64,000 bases of DNA from Cristatella mucedo (lineage: Eukaryota > Bryozoa > Phylactolaemata > Cristatellidae). Numbering within the stretch: the stretch's first letter is position 1; every line of letters begins with the position of its first letter. Both the position numbers and the translations under genes were made by a program. Below the pieces are notes generated by a model. The model saw only the letters and a program-made list of their open reading frames with translations, ran no database searches and had not been told where the DNA came from. This document shows, one piece after another, positions 1-11,139 of this stretch. The stretch spans positions 5,385,001 through 5,449,000 of the forward strand of contig WPIO01000024.1 in NCBI GenBank assembly GCA_009760855.2, in the 5' to 3' direction.

Positions 1-760
1 GCAATGGAAGAGGTGATGCCGTTGCCAAACCGCCATACCATAAGCCGTATTCATTTCTCCATCAACACAGCAAAATTTAACATGCAATGGCAATTACAGC
101 TTATCCGAGCCAACGTGTGGTCGCTTTGCCTCGGCTTGTGGGAGCCTTCCGGGCGATTCTGGTTGATTCGATTTATGTTCGCGATTGCTTAAAAGGATTT
201 ATTACATTTGTAATTGGAAGGGTCTATAGCCGCCGATGGCTATGCCGCAAAGGAGTGTTAGCATCGGCATTTCTATGGTGCATAACAAATGGAGTAAGAG
301 AAACTGAAAATAGAAATAAAAGCTTTGCAAGGCAGATTTCTTTTTGTAAATTTGTGCAGAAATATAGGGGACAGCAGAATGTGCTTTGCCGATGTCATCG
401 ATGGCCATGCGTTGCCTGCGACTTTATGTATACAGTTATTGGATGAAATTACGCGGTTCCCCTGTAACAAGGTGGGCTGTCATAGGCTTCGATTGCTATG
501 CATTGCCCGAAATTGAACGTGCACAATCGGTTGTAATTGTATGTGCACACAGTGAAATGTTACGTGCATTGAGAATATGAGTTAGTGACAGCCGCCACAT
601 GTTTGATTAGCGACAAAACGAGTCTTTAGTAACGTACATTTCTGCCGATTTGAAGGTATTGCCGGAAATTACTATTACAAATAGCATGAACAATAAATTC
701 TTACACTCTGAAAATAGTGAACTTGCATATGCCATAAGATTGGGGAGCAGCCCAGCAGCC
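1..760 (+). repeat. Decayed satellite-like sequence
   Basis: It contains phrases typical of the 174-bp satellite, such as gatggccatgcgttgcc (about 400), cgattgctatgcattgcc (about 490) and ttaaaaggattta (about 187, compare 40097). Spacing is only partly regular, so this is a diverged or rearranged member. The small open frames here are chance. Confidence 0.45.
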
Positions 761-1350
761 ACTTCCTGGCGATCGTTGGAGGATCGTTAAGGATATTCGC
801 CATACTCGCTCGGGACATTGCTAGCAATTCTCGTGCACTCGTGCTCGAGATTAAACATGGATAGCGGGTTGAAATATATCAGTACACAAGTAGAAAACTT
901 GCTCCGCGGCTGAGTGTTGCCGGAGGGCTGTCGCTGCTGACGCCATTGCGTTCAGGTGCCAACGGCCGAAGCAAGTACGCCGGTTCGTTAAAGCAAGTGA
1001 CGAAGCTTCAAGTAGGAGGAAAGTTCAGCAATTAGTCGAGATTAAAAAGAACGTTAACGAAATCTTGACTCAGAGCCTAATATTTAAAGGTGCAAATAAA
1101 AGATTATTATGAAAAGACTATTATGTGCAAATATGAAATTCATTTGTACATTGCCTTAAGACAACTTAATCTCTATTCTACAGCTTCGCATATGCCACGG
1201 CGATCAAACCCACGACCTCAGTAAAAAAATAAATGTATCTAGACCAGAGGTCGGGAAACTTTTTAGACTACTTAGCCATTTCAGGAGTTTAAGTAGGTAA
1301 AGTAGGCCACAAGGGCAATGTGTCCAAGAAAAGGTTTTTTATTCAAAAGT
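760..1350. other. Unassigned sequence with a SINE-H fragment
   Basis: Nothing recognisable at 760-1140. At about 1150-1225 there is a short piece resembling the middle of SINE-H (aacttaatctctattc, then a cccacgacctcag box) on the minus strand. Confidence 0.4.
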
Positions 1351-2222
1351 TTAGTTTTGCTTAATGAGAAACATAATGGTGCATGTTCTTAGAGAGGGCA
1401 ACATTATCAGGCTCAACGATGAGGAGTTCAGCAGGAGAATGTCATTAAGGTGATTGTCAATAAGCCGAGAGCACAGCGTGTCCTTACAAAACTTCATTTC
1501 GAAGAACAGCTGCTCGCAGGAATAAGAGCTGTCAAACATTGCGATTACACGCTTGGCACAGTCTAACAACATTGGTAATTGAGTCTGTGGTAGCTGAGGG
1601 TAGAAGTAAATGAGCACAGTGCAAAAAGTAAACTCGGACGAGAGAACATCCGAAGCCTGTAGCTCAATCAACTCCAATTGCACTAAGAGGGGGCGTTGTC
1701 ATTGGGAAAGTCGAGAGGACGATTTTGCACTCCTCCGAATGAGAGCCTATATCAGTGAAGCGCAAAGAGGATTCATTCGGCAGGGTTGACAACACACTGA
1801 TGCATTCTTCGGTATCAACGAGAGCTGCATCGCACTAAGCACTGGTTCGGACAGTAGATGTACTCACCCTTATGCAGCTTTTTCTCTCGTAGAACCAGCT
1901 TTGTTTCGAATGCCGGCACGTAGGCATTCATGTTCATGATGAGCGCGTCACGTCCTTTCAGCTTCAGGTCAAGTGCGCTAAGGTGAGAGCTGATATTTAC
2001 CAGTGAGAAGATTGAACCGAAAAGGCCAAGCCTCGTGGGAGAACATTTCGAAGCCCTTGAAACACCTCTCACAGATGAAAGAAACGATCTCGTGACGGAG
2101 AGCGAAAACACGCTTCATGACGCTGCCACGACTGAGCCAGCGAACCTCAGTTTGGTAACCCAGGTCAACGTAGTCAGCTTGTGAGCTTCGCAGATCACTA
2201 ATGTAATGTATGTCCGTCAATA
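1351..2222 (-). mobile_element. hAT transposase relic (GTF2IRD2/ZBED5-like), broken
   Basis: On the minus strand two frames together resemble the C-terminal half of a hAT transposase of the GTF2IRD2/ZBED5 type. The upstream part (from 2229) has TEVRWLSRGSVMKRVFALR, then SSHLSALDLKLKGRD and AFETKLVLREKKL. The downstream part (1683-1351) has ELIELQASDVLSSEF, SYSCEQLFFEMKFCKD and SRLIDNHLNDILLL, the dimerisation region. A frame change near 2100 and stops between 1683 and 1815 break it. Its 5' side is cut by the L2-B end at 2223. It has no intact product. Confidence 0.75.
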
Positions 2223-4030
2223 ACTCCACAAAGTCATAAAGACCATGTGGGTGTTACGCAGGAGAGTTTTGTATAGCCCACTCACAGCCTAAGCGGCTTT
2301 CGGCACGCATTCGGTAGCCAACAGACTTCGTCTCACGCAACAAAGAGAAAGTAGGAAGCATAGCAGAGTCGGGAGAGCAGTTGAGGCAGTGAGTAGCATG
2401 AAAGTAGCAACTCAGGTCCGCTGAAAAGGATGATCCATAGTCGGCAGTAGGTGAGTAGTTGGCGTTGCGTAAGAATTGTGGTGAAGAGTTCCATAGTCTA
2501 GGACCTGCAGAGCTAAAGCTTCTGTCGCCAACTGTCTTTAAGCGGAGGAATGGGACAGCTAATTTATTGTCCACACAGGACCTGAGGGCGCGAACAGGCT
2601 GAAACTGATGCAGCAGTTCAGCTAGGTACGGAGAAGCCAAGCCGTGGCGGGCCTTGTGGGTCAGCTTAAGAACTTGGCTCTGTATCCGTTGCTCAACCGG
2701 CATCCACCCTAGCTCTTTTAGCAAAGGAGACACGTGATCAAACCGCTGGGACTTGAAGACTAGCCTTGCAGCCATATTCATAGCCTGCTGCAGTGGCCTA
2801 ATAGCTTTCTCTGACAGTCCAGCCAAAAGGGAATTACAATAATCAAGCTGAGACAGAACTAAGGAGCTAGTTAAATTTTTTACAGGCTACTCTGGGAGAA
2901 CACTCCTAATCTTGGATAGGGATCGGACGTGATGGCTAGCTTTACAAGCAGTGTTCTGAATGAAACTTTTAAAATTGAGGCAGCTGTCGAAAATGACGTG
3001 AGCTTCGAGCACTTGGTGATGGTCGCACAATAGCATCACCTATTTGAAGAGCAAAGCCTTTTAATCCAGCCACACACTTATGGTGTCCTGTGAGCAGCAG
3101 TTCGGTTGTATCATCATTTAATTTTAGGAAGTATTCCGACATCCAGGATCGAATATCGGCAAGGCAAGCATTCAGTTTCTCAGTTGCCGCAGCAGAATCT
3201 GGCGGTTTAAATGAAAAATGCAACCGAATATTGTCAGCAGAAAAGTGATATCCTATTCCATGGGCCTTAATCACTGTTCCGCGAGGTTGTGTATAGATCG
3301 AGAACAGCAAGGGACCGAGTACAGACCATTGAGGGACTCCACAGGTGACCCTTCTCGTGTGTGAGACCTGACTCCCACTCGACACGGATTGAATACGATC
3401 AGACAAGTTCGATTAAAACCACGCCAGTGCATCGTCTGCCAGACCGATCGTTGTTCTATAATAATAAGAATAATGCACTTGATAAAGCTCTCTCGGAGAA
3501 CTCAATCTCTTGCTAGGCGCTTTACATTTGCTGCAAAGGGAAATGCAATTGAATGGTGAGTAAAATCATGCTTGAAAAACAAATAAAATGAGTAACATGG
3601 TTGGGGGTGTTTCTCAATCATTCAAGCAGAACCTCGTGATCAATGGTGTCGAAGGCAGCAGACAGATCTAGCAGAGCTAGGGCAGTGACATTTCCGTCGT
3701 CGCTGCCACGTAGAATGTCATTGCTCACACGGAGGAGAGCAGTTTCAGTGGAGTGCTGCCTCTTCAACCCTGATTGAAAAGTTTCTGACATTCCATTATT
3801 TGCAATATGTTCAACCAGCTTTCCTTAGCAACGATTTCTTCAAGAATCTTTGATAAGAAAGGAAGAAGGGAAACTGGGCGATAGTTTGCAAGGACCTCTG
3901 CGTCTAATCCTTGCTTTTTAAGAATGGGTCTAACGATGGATGAACGCTTGAAGATGCGGTGGTTGCGTGGTTGCGGTGGTACTGCTGCGTTCACTAGCTT
4001 CACAACAGCAGACATTACGCCTTTCGTGCC
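2223..4030 (-). mobile_element. L2/CR1-like LINE family B, broken copy with nested L2-A
   Basis: Non-LTR retrotransposon reverse transcriptase in pieces on the minus strand. 4015-3764 has LANYRPVSLLPFLSKILEE. 3406-2969 has TCGVPQWSVLGPLLFSIYTQ, with the YADD site changed to SADN, and LKLNDDTTELLL. 2826-2254 has the C-terminal ARLVFKSQRFDHVSPLL. A family A tail (3457-3612) interrupts it just before the palm domain. Changes at the catalytic box and stops make it inactive. The 3' end at 2223 matches the end of another copy at about 52625. The 5' end near 4030 is approximate. Confidence 0.85.
3457..3612 (-). mobile_element. L2-A 3' tail nested in L2-B
   Basis: Starts at (AAT)n and runs through gcacttgataaagc, the hairpin tctcggagaactcaatctc...aggcgc, and gctgcaaagggaaatg to the gtaacatggttggggg block shared by other family A copies. 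It is a 5'-truncated insertion of about 155 bp. The family B frame continues on both sides. Confidence 0.85.
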
Positions 4031-4189
4031 TGCAGCTTCGGCTTCTTTACTTCTTTACTTCGGCACACACTTCTTTACTGGCGGGGCCTTTTTGCGGACG
4101 CGCCAATTGTCTTTTGTTACACTAGGATCTCTAAGACGACGATACTGTCCAAGTAAAGTACTAACTACAGCGGTTCTTGTCGTATTCGG

Positions 4190-4345
4190 GTTCAACAAAT
4201 TAACGCAGTCCGCCCCAATCCACCACAATCCACTAGAATTAGGCTAACTTCGTTCATACATAGGCGTTGCTGAGCTCAAATTTGTTGCTGATATTGTAAT
4301 AAACGATCGAATTTATCTGTTCACCAAATTTCATGTCGCTGCGGG
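4190..4345 (-). repeat. Edge fragment of the satellite family
   Basis: The reverse complement matches the end of the satellite arrays at 8920-9035 and 42180-42260: gataaattcga.., ..gcctaatt.., gtggattgtggtggattg, then taatttgttga. It contains two or three caatccac motifs. It shows that the satellite block has a recurrent edge. Confidence 0.6.
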
Positions 4346-4369
4346 CATCCGCTCTTATAAATGGTAAAA

Positions 4370-4500
4370 AAATTCATTTTTTTAAATTCACATATTAAAG
4401 ATAAACTAGTGATAAATGCAAGGCCAAATTTTGGAGGTTGTCAGATGGCTGAAACATGGTCAATAAAATTGTAATGTAAGACCTATTTAAACCGGAAGTA
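4370..4500 (+). repeat. Dispersed repeat, first of an inverted pair
   Basis: The segment aaactagtgataaatgc..ggaggttgtcagatg..aacatggtcaataaa matches the reverse complement of about 6570-6670. Family unknown; it lies beside satellite-type sequence in both places. Confidence 0.55.
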
Positions 4501-4802
4501 GTACATCGAGCTCAACAAAATAAATTTCTTTGAAAAATAAAAGAGGCCGAACAACGGTTTTCTGGTAAACTCTGGGAATATAAGTTACTCAGCCGTGAAT
4601 AGACCCGCAGAAAATCACTTTTGAAAACTTGTAAAATTTAAATTTTCCAAAAAATGACACGCCCCCTCGAGATCAAACGTCCGACTTGCAGTATACCAAG
4701 ATCATTAAAGAGTAAACTCTATCGGCCGGAGAATATTCCCGCCTCTGCCTCTCCCGCCCAGCCCATAGCAACCGGCTGCAAATGGCGTTAAAAAAAAAGA
4801 AA

Positions 4803-4975
4803 TAAAATACCAGCTGATTTAACAGCCTCCTTTTGTATAGCGACAGAAGAGCCTTTACGGCTATTACCACCGCTTGCAGTGGCGATAAAGGATCGCCCAC
4901 CACAGATCGAACCCACGACCTCGGGGCTGAGGTAGTGAAAAGCAACCGCCCTACCTAATGAGTCCCACCCCTTAT
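4803..4975 (-). mobile_element. SINE-T copy (tRNA-derived)
   Basis: Read on the minus strand it has a tRNA-like head (gcggttgcttttcac, a degenerate GGTTCGATC B box) and then the body gggcgatcctttatcgcc..gcaagcggtgg..aaggctcttctgtcgctat. It ends near ggctgttaaatcagctgg. Several other copies in the window share this order. Non-coding. Confidence 0.8.
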
Positions 4976-4979
4976 TTAC

Positions 4980-6100
4980 TTAGTAGAAACATGTTTACAT
5001 TGGTATGTTTACATCAGCTCACAAGCCGGAAGTTCCTATTGTTCAGCAAGTAGACTATCATTAGAGATAATGCATTGAGAATTTACTACTGCCGGGGTCA
5101 CCGTAACGAACGAGTCCATAACCACGACACCTCATGAATACTGGGACAGCTGATCCGGTTCCTGTTGCGGCCATTACGCACTAGGTGAAGGCCGGGAGTG
5201 GTTTTGTATCCGGCGGCCGTTCAGCCTGGTGACTTGGACGGAACTAGGACGTCGTTTTACTGAAAGTCAGTCTGAAAATGTTGATATTATTATATTCAAG
5301 GAAATTGAGGTGATTTTAGGTACTCTTTTTTATCGTTTATTGTTAGATAATTGTATTGGCGAATGCGCGTGAGCTGCCTGCTGTAGCGTGGTTTGACGGC
5401 CGGCGGAATGAGTTCTTCGTGGATATGTTCTGCTTATGCTATTTATGGGTCTTCTTTGGTTGACCTAAAAATAAAAAAACCTACACCTAAGATCCCTATT
5501 TATCTATTTATTGAATTGTTTGCTAGTGCTGTCTCTTGGTTATAGCTTGGGGTTCTCATGTTCCTGTGAACGACAGTCTAATGCCTGCTGTCGCTTATGT
5601 CCTATCTCCTAAAATAACGATCACCTTAAAACTTTGGAATATATGATTGATTGTAGCTACATATTATTCCAGCCTTCTCGCGTGCTTGGTGGAACTCAAT
5701 TCATTGACTTATTTTGATCAAAAACTGGCTGTGTTTGTCCTGCTAAGCCATTGTCATCCTGTCACTCACATGTTGTAAAAATGTCACAGGTAGGCTAATA
5801 GTGACCCGATCGGCGTGAAATTAGAAAAACACGCTCATAAGTATATGCTTCAAAGTTTTATGATGAAAAATGTGGTAATACGAGCTCTTTTGTCATCACC
5901 TACATGCGTTTACAGCATAAGTTGGCTTCTCTGACTACTTCTGAGTGCTTTCGCATCAGTGGTACTCTGTACCTCATCAATTCTACAGCATCGACAATAC
6001 TTGGCCGATCATCGTGAAATTAGGAATATAGGTGGGGCTCACCAGCCTCCAATTTTCCCCTGCCCATCCAGGCATGGTGGTTCTGTATGCGTACGATGTG
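4980..6100. other. Unassigned sequence
   Basis: Moderately AT-rich sequence with no recognisable protein frame or repeat family apart from short A/T runs. Confidence 0.5.
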
Positions 6101-6112
6101 CCTGTCACAAAA

Positions 6113-6228
6113 TGTTCTGTGATTGTGATGACAGTTTTGTGATTGTGATCACAGTTTGAATTCACAGTTCTGTGATTGTGATGACAGACAAAAATGTTCT
6201 TAAACTGTGATCGTGATGACAGTCAACA
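6113..6228 (+). repeat. Short imperfect repeats of tgtgattgtgatgacag
   Basis: Four spaced copies of tgtgat(t/c)gtgat(g/c)acag lie in about 115 bp, around a small palindrome (cacagtttgaattcacag). Not a standard microsatellite. Function unknown. Confidence 0.6.
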
Positions 6229-6559
6229 GTTTGACGTTTCATTTTTTATATATTTGGCTTGTGGTGTCGGGAGCGTGGAGCCGGGTGTCCTGCACCTTTT
6301 GAGGGGTTGGTTTCTAGAATGACTGGTATTGAATCTGTTGATTTGATGATAAAGCCGTATTTGGCTGAGCTGTAGCTCAATACGTGGCATTGACTTTGAG
6401 GTCATCAGAAGGTCAACACGGCAGCTATGTTACACATCAAACGATAGCTTATGTTACCGTTGTTTTTGTGCCAATTTTCACGACATTCCGTCTTCTGGTC
6501 TTTTTACAATATCAATATATTTTCTTTTGGAGGGCAAGTCCCATTTGGTGAGGCACATA

Positions 6560-6690
6560 ACTCTCACTACTATTTGGACTTTATTGACCATGTTCCAGTC
6601 ATCTGACAACCACCAAAGTTTGTGATCGCATTTATAACTAGTTCATCATTTTTTGCAAATTTTGAAAAAATTAAATTTGTTGACCATGTT
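6560..6690 (-). repeat. Dispersed repeat, second of an inverted pair
   Basis: Reverse-complement match to 4370-4500 (tttattgaccatgtt..catctgacaacc..gcatttataactagt). It lies directly left of the minus-oriented satellite array. Confidence 0.55.
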
Positions 6691-6694
6691 TGAG

Positions 6695-8040
6695 GACATG
6701 TCCCCTTATGCAAAGAAGCTTCGACGCCGGACGCCTGTACCCCAATCCAACACAATCCATTCTCGTTCCCTGCCAATCCACCAAAGATCAGCGGCATACA
6801 GCTCAAAAAGTTTGGAATTTCAAACTACCCTAGGCATACAACGTACCCAGAAAATGTTTCGTGATTCGGCTCACTCATTCGTTCTCACGAAGTCCACTAA
6901 AATAAGATTTCGGTGGCCTAGGCCAATACTGCAATCCACTGCATTCCACCGCTCAACGGAAGAAACCCTGTTCGAAAAGCTCATTTTGGTTGTGTATGAC
7001 AGCACACTCTGCGAAAATTGCACTTAAAAATTCCACTTGCATTTGCACTGCTGTTCTCATGCAATGCCCTGCAGTAGCCCGGGCCAATACGGCAATCTAC
7101 TTCAATCCACCTCATAAAAAATCGAAATAGATTGGGCCGAGCTCCAGTTTTTATTGCATATTAAAATGCACTTTGCTGTCTGCAAAACTATGTAACATAA
7201 AAAAATGTGCATCCTCGCACTGTAGCAGTGGGTGGCAATCGTCTGAAATGACCAGGAAAACTACGGCAATCCACTCTATTCCACTGCAAATCATCCTCAA
7301 ATCACCATCGCGAAGCTCTAGTTGACATTGCACATAGGACTAGACTCAGTTCAAAGTGCACTCACAAAATTTCACTCCACTATGCACGCGAGTTCTCATG
7401 CAATGAGTTGCAATCGACTGCAATGGTTCTGTCCGATACCACAATATATCTCAATCCACCAAAATTCACTGCAATCTGCCTCACAGCGACCAGAACACGT
7501 ATACTAGAAGCTCTAATTATGATTGTGCGCTGCTCTACTCTTTGGTTATTGTGTACTCGAATAACTTCACTGCAATTGCCTCGGCCATTCTGCAGCAATG
7601 CAATGCAATCGACTGCAGCTGCCTTGGGCCAGTAGTTAATTTACCCCCAACCTGCTGCAAAACGACCAGCATACGTGCACTTTAAGCTCTAATTTTCGGT
7701 TATTGTGTAATCGTACAATGCGCATATCCATAACGGTTTGTTACAAATGGACTGACTGTTGTTGAGAGAAGATGCAACGTGTCTTGGGTATTGCACTACC
7801 CAGCACTAAAAGTGCAGCCACATTTAAAAAAAAATCGACAGAGACACGATCGAAGGGAATTAAAGGCGATCGACGGCTATGGCCCGGCCTCTAATGGCCC
7901 GGCTGTTTGAATTTGTAATCATCCCACCACATAACGCTCACTGTGAGCGCACAGAGCTGCCATTTTTCGTATTTAGCCTTGGCAGTGTACGGCAATCGAC
8001 AGCAATTGCCCGAGACACTACAGCAATCCACGATTGTCTG
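6695..8040 (-). repeat. About 174-bp satellite array, minus orientation
   Basis: Units carry caatccac motifs and a core like tgcaatcgactgcaatgg. Cores fall near 7070, 7235, 7412 and 7608, so spacing is about 165-195 bp. Reverse-complement matches to 8040-9035 include the block around 7322-7400 (gactcagttcaaagtgca, compare 8300-8330) and the block around 6940-7030 (compare 8590-8700). Small open frames inside are not genes. Confidence 0.8.
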
Positions 8041-9035
8041 TTGCAATTACAAACAAAGATGGCTGAAGCGGATCCGAATTCTCTTTTGTATTACAGTGGA
8101 CTGTATAACCGAAGAGTAAAGCAGCGTGAAATCATAACTAGAGCTTCTAGTGAACAGCTGAAGAGCTTTCGGTCGCTGTGGGGCGGATTGCAGTGAATCC
8201 CGGCTGATTGAGATGGATTGCGGTATCGGACCGAGCCGTTGCAGTCGATTGCACTTATTTGCATGAGAACTCGTGTTCACAGTGGAGCGAAATTTTGTGA
8301 GTGCGCTTTGAACTGAGTCTAGTCTTTTAGGCAGTGTCAACTAGAGCTTCGAGATAGCGATTTGAGGAAGATGTAGTTCTCCTGGTCATTTCAGACGATT
8401 GCCGCCCATTGTCACAGTGAGAGGATGTACAATTTTTTTTATTTTACCCGGTTTTGCCCAAAGCATGGTGCACTTTAGTAAGCAATAAAAATTGGAGCTC
8501 GGCCCAGTCTATTTCGAATTTTTATAAGGTGGATTGAACTGGATTGTCGTATTCGCACGGGCTACTGCAGCGCATGGCGAGAGAACGGCCTTGCAAATGC
8601 AAGCGAAATTCTTTAAGCGTCATTTTCGTAGAGAGTGCTGTCATATGCAATCAAAAAATGAGCTTTTCGAACAATGTTTCTTTCGTCGAGTGGTGGAATG
8701 CAGTGGATTTCAGTATTGGCCTGGGTCACTGCAATCTTATTTCAGCGGACTTCGTAAGAACGCACGCGTGAGTGAGAGGAATCTCATAAAATTTTCTGGG
8801 TACATTTTATGTGTAGAGTAGTTTGACTTTCCAAACTTTTCGGAGCTGATTTGTAGTAGATTTGACGGGAACTTGAATGGATTGTGTCGAAGCTCATTGC
8901 ATAAGTGTGCATGTGGGTGTGGACTGATAAATTCGAGCGTGTACTACAATATCAGTGCAAAATTTCAGATCGGCAATTCTGATGTCTGGTCGATGTCAGC
9001 CTAATTCGAGTTGATTGCAGTGGATTGTGGTAATT
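8041..9035 (+). repeat. About 174-bp satellite array, plus orientation
   Basis: Cores such as ttgcagtcgattgca recur near 8243, 8397, 8570 and 8728. The stretch 8534-8900 matches 41404-41880 of the second locus over its whole length. With 6695-8040 it forms an inverted pair whose orientation switches near 8.04 kb. Confidence 0.82.
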
Positions 9036-10440
9036 TGTTGAGCCCTGCCGAAGTTGGACTCGACCTTGAAGGCTCGCTCGAGTCGGTCACGTAGGGAACC
9101 ACAAGGCCTGCACTTATCGTCACGCCCTGGCAGTCGGAACGTCATTCGCTGCCCTTACCTTACGAGCACTTGTAACTGCATGCTGCTCCTCTCACCACCC
9201 TCTCACTTGCCTCGCTGGCACGCCCATTCTCACTCGTTAACAATTACTGGCGAAAATCCGCCAAGGGCTGCCGCCGCTAACCGTGGGAAATGCAAAGTCG
9301 CAGTTCTAAATCACACTGCGAAACGTGTAAAGCAAAATCAAGCACAATAACAGTTAGCTCTCAACTCAAAGGAAAAGGTTGCCGAGAGACGGCTCGTGCC
9401 TTGAAAACTCCTTACTTGGGATAGTGGTAATTCAAAGTAACTTTATACTGGAGAGAAGAAAACCAAGAGTACTCAATTAGGCCGTATTCATCAATAAATA
9501 ACTAGGGGCCGATCGACCTGATTGGAGCAGCAGCTAGACAGGATCAGGCCTAAAGGCCAATGTTTGCCGATCTTTGATCTAGTAGCTTGAAAATAAGCTA
9601 ATAATATGAATTATCGGACCTACAGAAAGCAAATTGGCCGGCCAGGGTGAACTTCACAGACTCTGCAACCTCTAAATATTTATTAGATGGTGTAAAAATT
9701 CACTAGACTTATTATTTTACTCATTGGATTCATTTAGCATCTTTTACTTCCAATAATATAAACTTCACTTTACATACACCTGTGGACCAGCTAATGTCCA
9801 CCCAATATTTCCTGATCGTCACTTGAAGTGGCTGATGGGTTTAGCTGGTAGTGGAAACCTGAAAACCTTACCATTAAAACATTATCCGCAAAGTTGTTAC
9901 GACACGGAAATTCTCAAAGGAATTGGAATAGACAACTGCTGATGAGGCCCAAAACTAATCGGAAAGCAAAGATAGCTAGAAATACTATAGAGAGTTATCG
10001 GCTGCATAGAGTTCTTGGTTTTTCTAAGCCTGTCATTATATGGTCATCAAGATAGTGCTGCACTGGCGGGCGAAAAAAACTGTGGAAACGCCTGTGGACT
10101 GGAGTTTCACTGTAACTGTTTAACAGTAACAGTGACATAACTGTTTTTGGACTAAAATGAATATACACTTCACAGCTGATTTTTCAAAATGTTTTACTGT
10201 TGCTTTTAATAAAAAATTTCGAAAACATGCTAAAACTAAAGCCCATCGTTATGAATGTGAAATATGTAAAAGGAAATGCTTTCATAAATTTCTGTTGAAT
10301 GTTTTATTGATTTTTTATGATTATTTTTATCAAATAGGCCAAAAGAAACAATAATACAATTTTTCAAATATTTTGTAAAATATTAGTTAAACTGATCTTG
10401 TGGCGTCGGCAAATAAATATTTTCTTTTCACCCATGTCGT
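9036..10440. other. Unassigned sequence
   Basis: 9050-9350 is richer in GC and has a 98-codon frame with no similarity I recognise. The rest is AT-rich and without a recognisable element. I would not call a gene here. Confidence 0.4.
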
Positions 10441-11139
10441 CAGTTTGAAAATGAGTCACAAAAGAAAAAACTCGAATTATAAAAGAGCCAGGAGGTGGAT
10501 GTGGACAATGCAATACGATCATAACATGACTGGTAAAAACTCATGAAAAAGTTTAGGAGTTATCTGTAAATGCAAAGAATTTTTTTTGATAATCCGATTG
10601 GATTGAGCAAATTCAAGTATGAGCCAGAAGACCGTATGAGAAATAAAATCATTGCAGATATCCTGGGGCGCATGAGCGATTAATTTCCCGGAAATAATTC
10701 AAACTTCCATTGAGAAAATGCGATGTGATGTAGTTGGTTGATAATGATGACGAAGAGAAAAAAGGCAAAACAATGGCTGACATCAAGGGGCAACTCTAAA
10801 GCGAAGTACAGACTATCATGACTGTAGATTAATACGAAACCTTGAAAAGAAGTCGATAGTCAATGGAGTTTAAATTCATGATATGTGGGATGCCAAGCAA
10901 TTAAGAAGGGTCTTTAGTTTGGTTCATGCACTGCTCTCAAAATGTTCAAATCAATGAAATAGCATTTGAGTGTTTGTTAAATTAATAAGAAGAGGGATTT
11001 GTTCGGATCTTCGGGACGGTGCTACAGTAAATTAGAAATGCAATGCCTTAGCCAAATATATGTCACTAGAGAGTTCTGCTTCACAAATAGTCTGAACCTA
11101 GGTCTGTGTGACACATTGTACAAGAAAAGTACTGACGTG
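10441..11139 (+). other. Unassigned, possibly 5' part of the hAT relic
   Basis: Short interrupted frames (one starts MSHKRKNSNYKRARR) precede an L2-A copy that is followed by a hAT C-terminus at 12.5-13.4 kb. The L2 may have inserted into the hAT element. This is inference only, since no conserved hAT motif is visible in this part. Confidence 0.3.
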
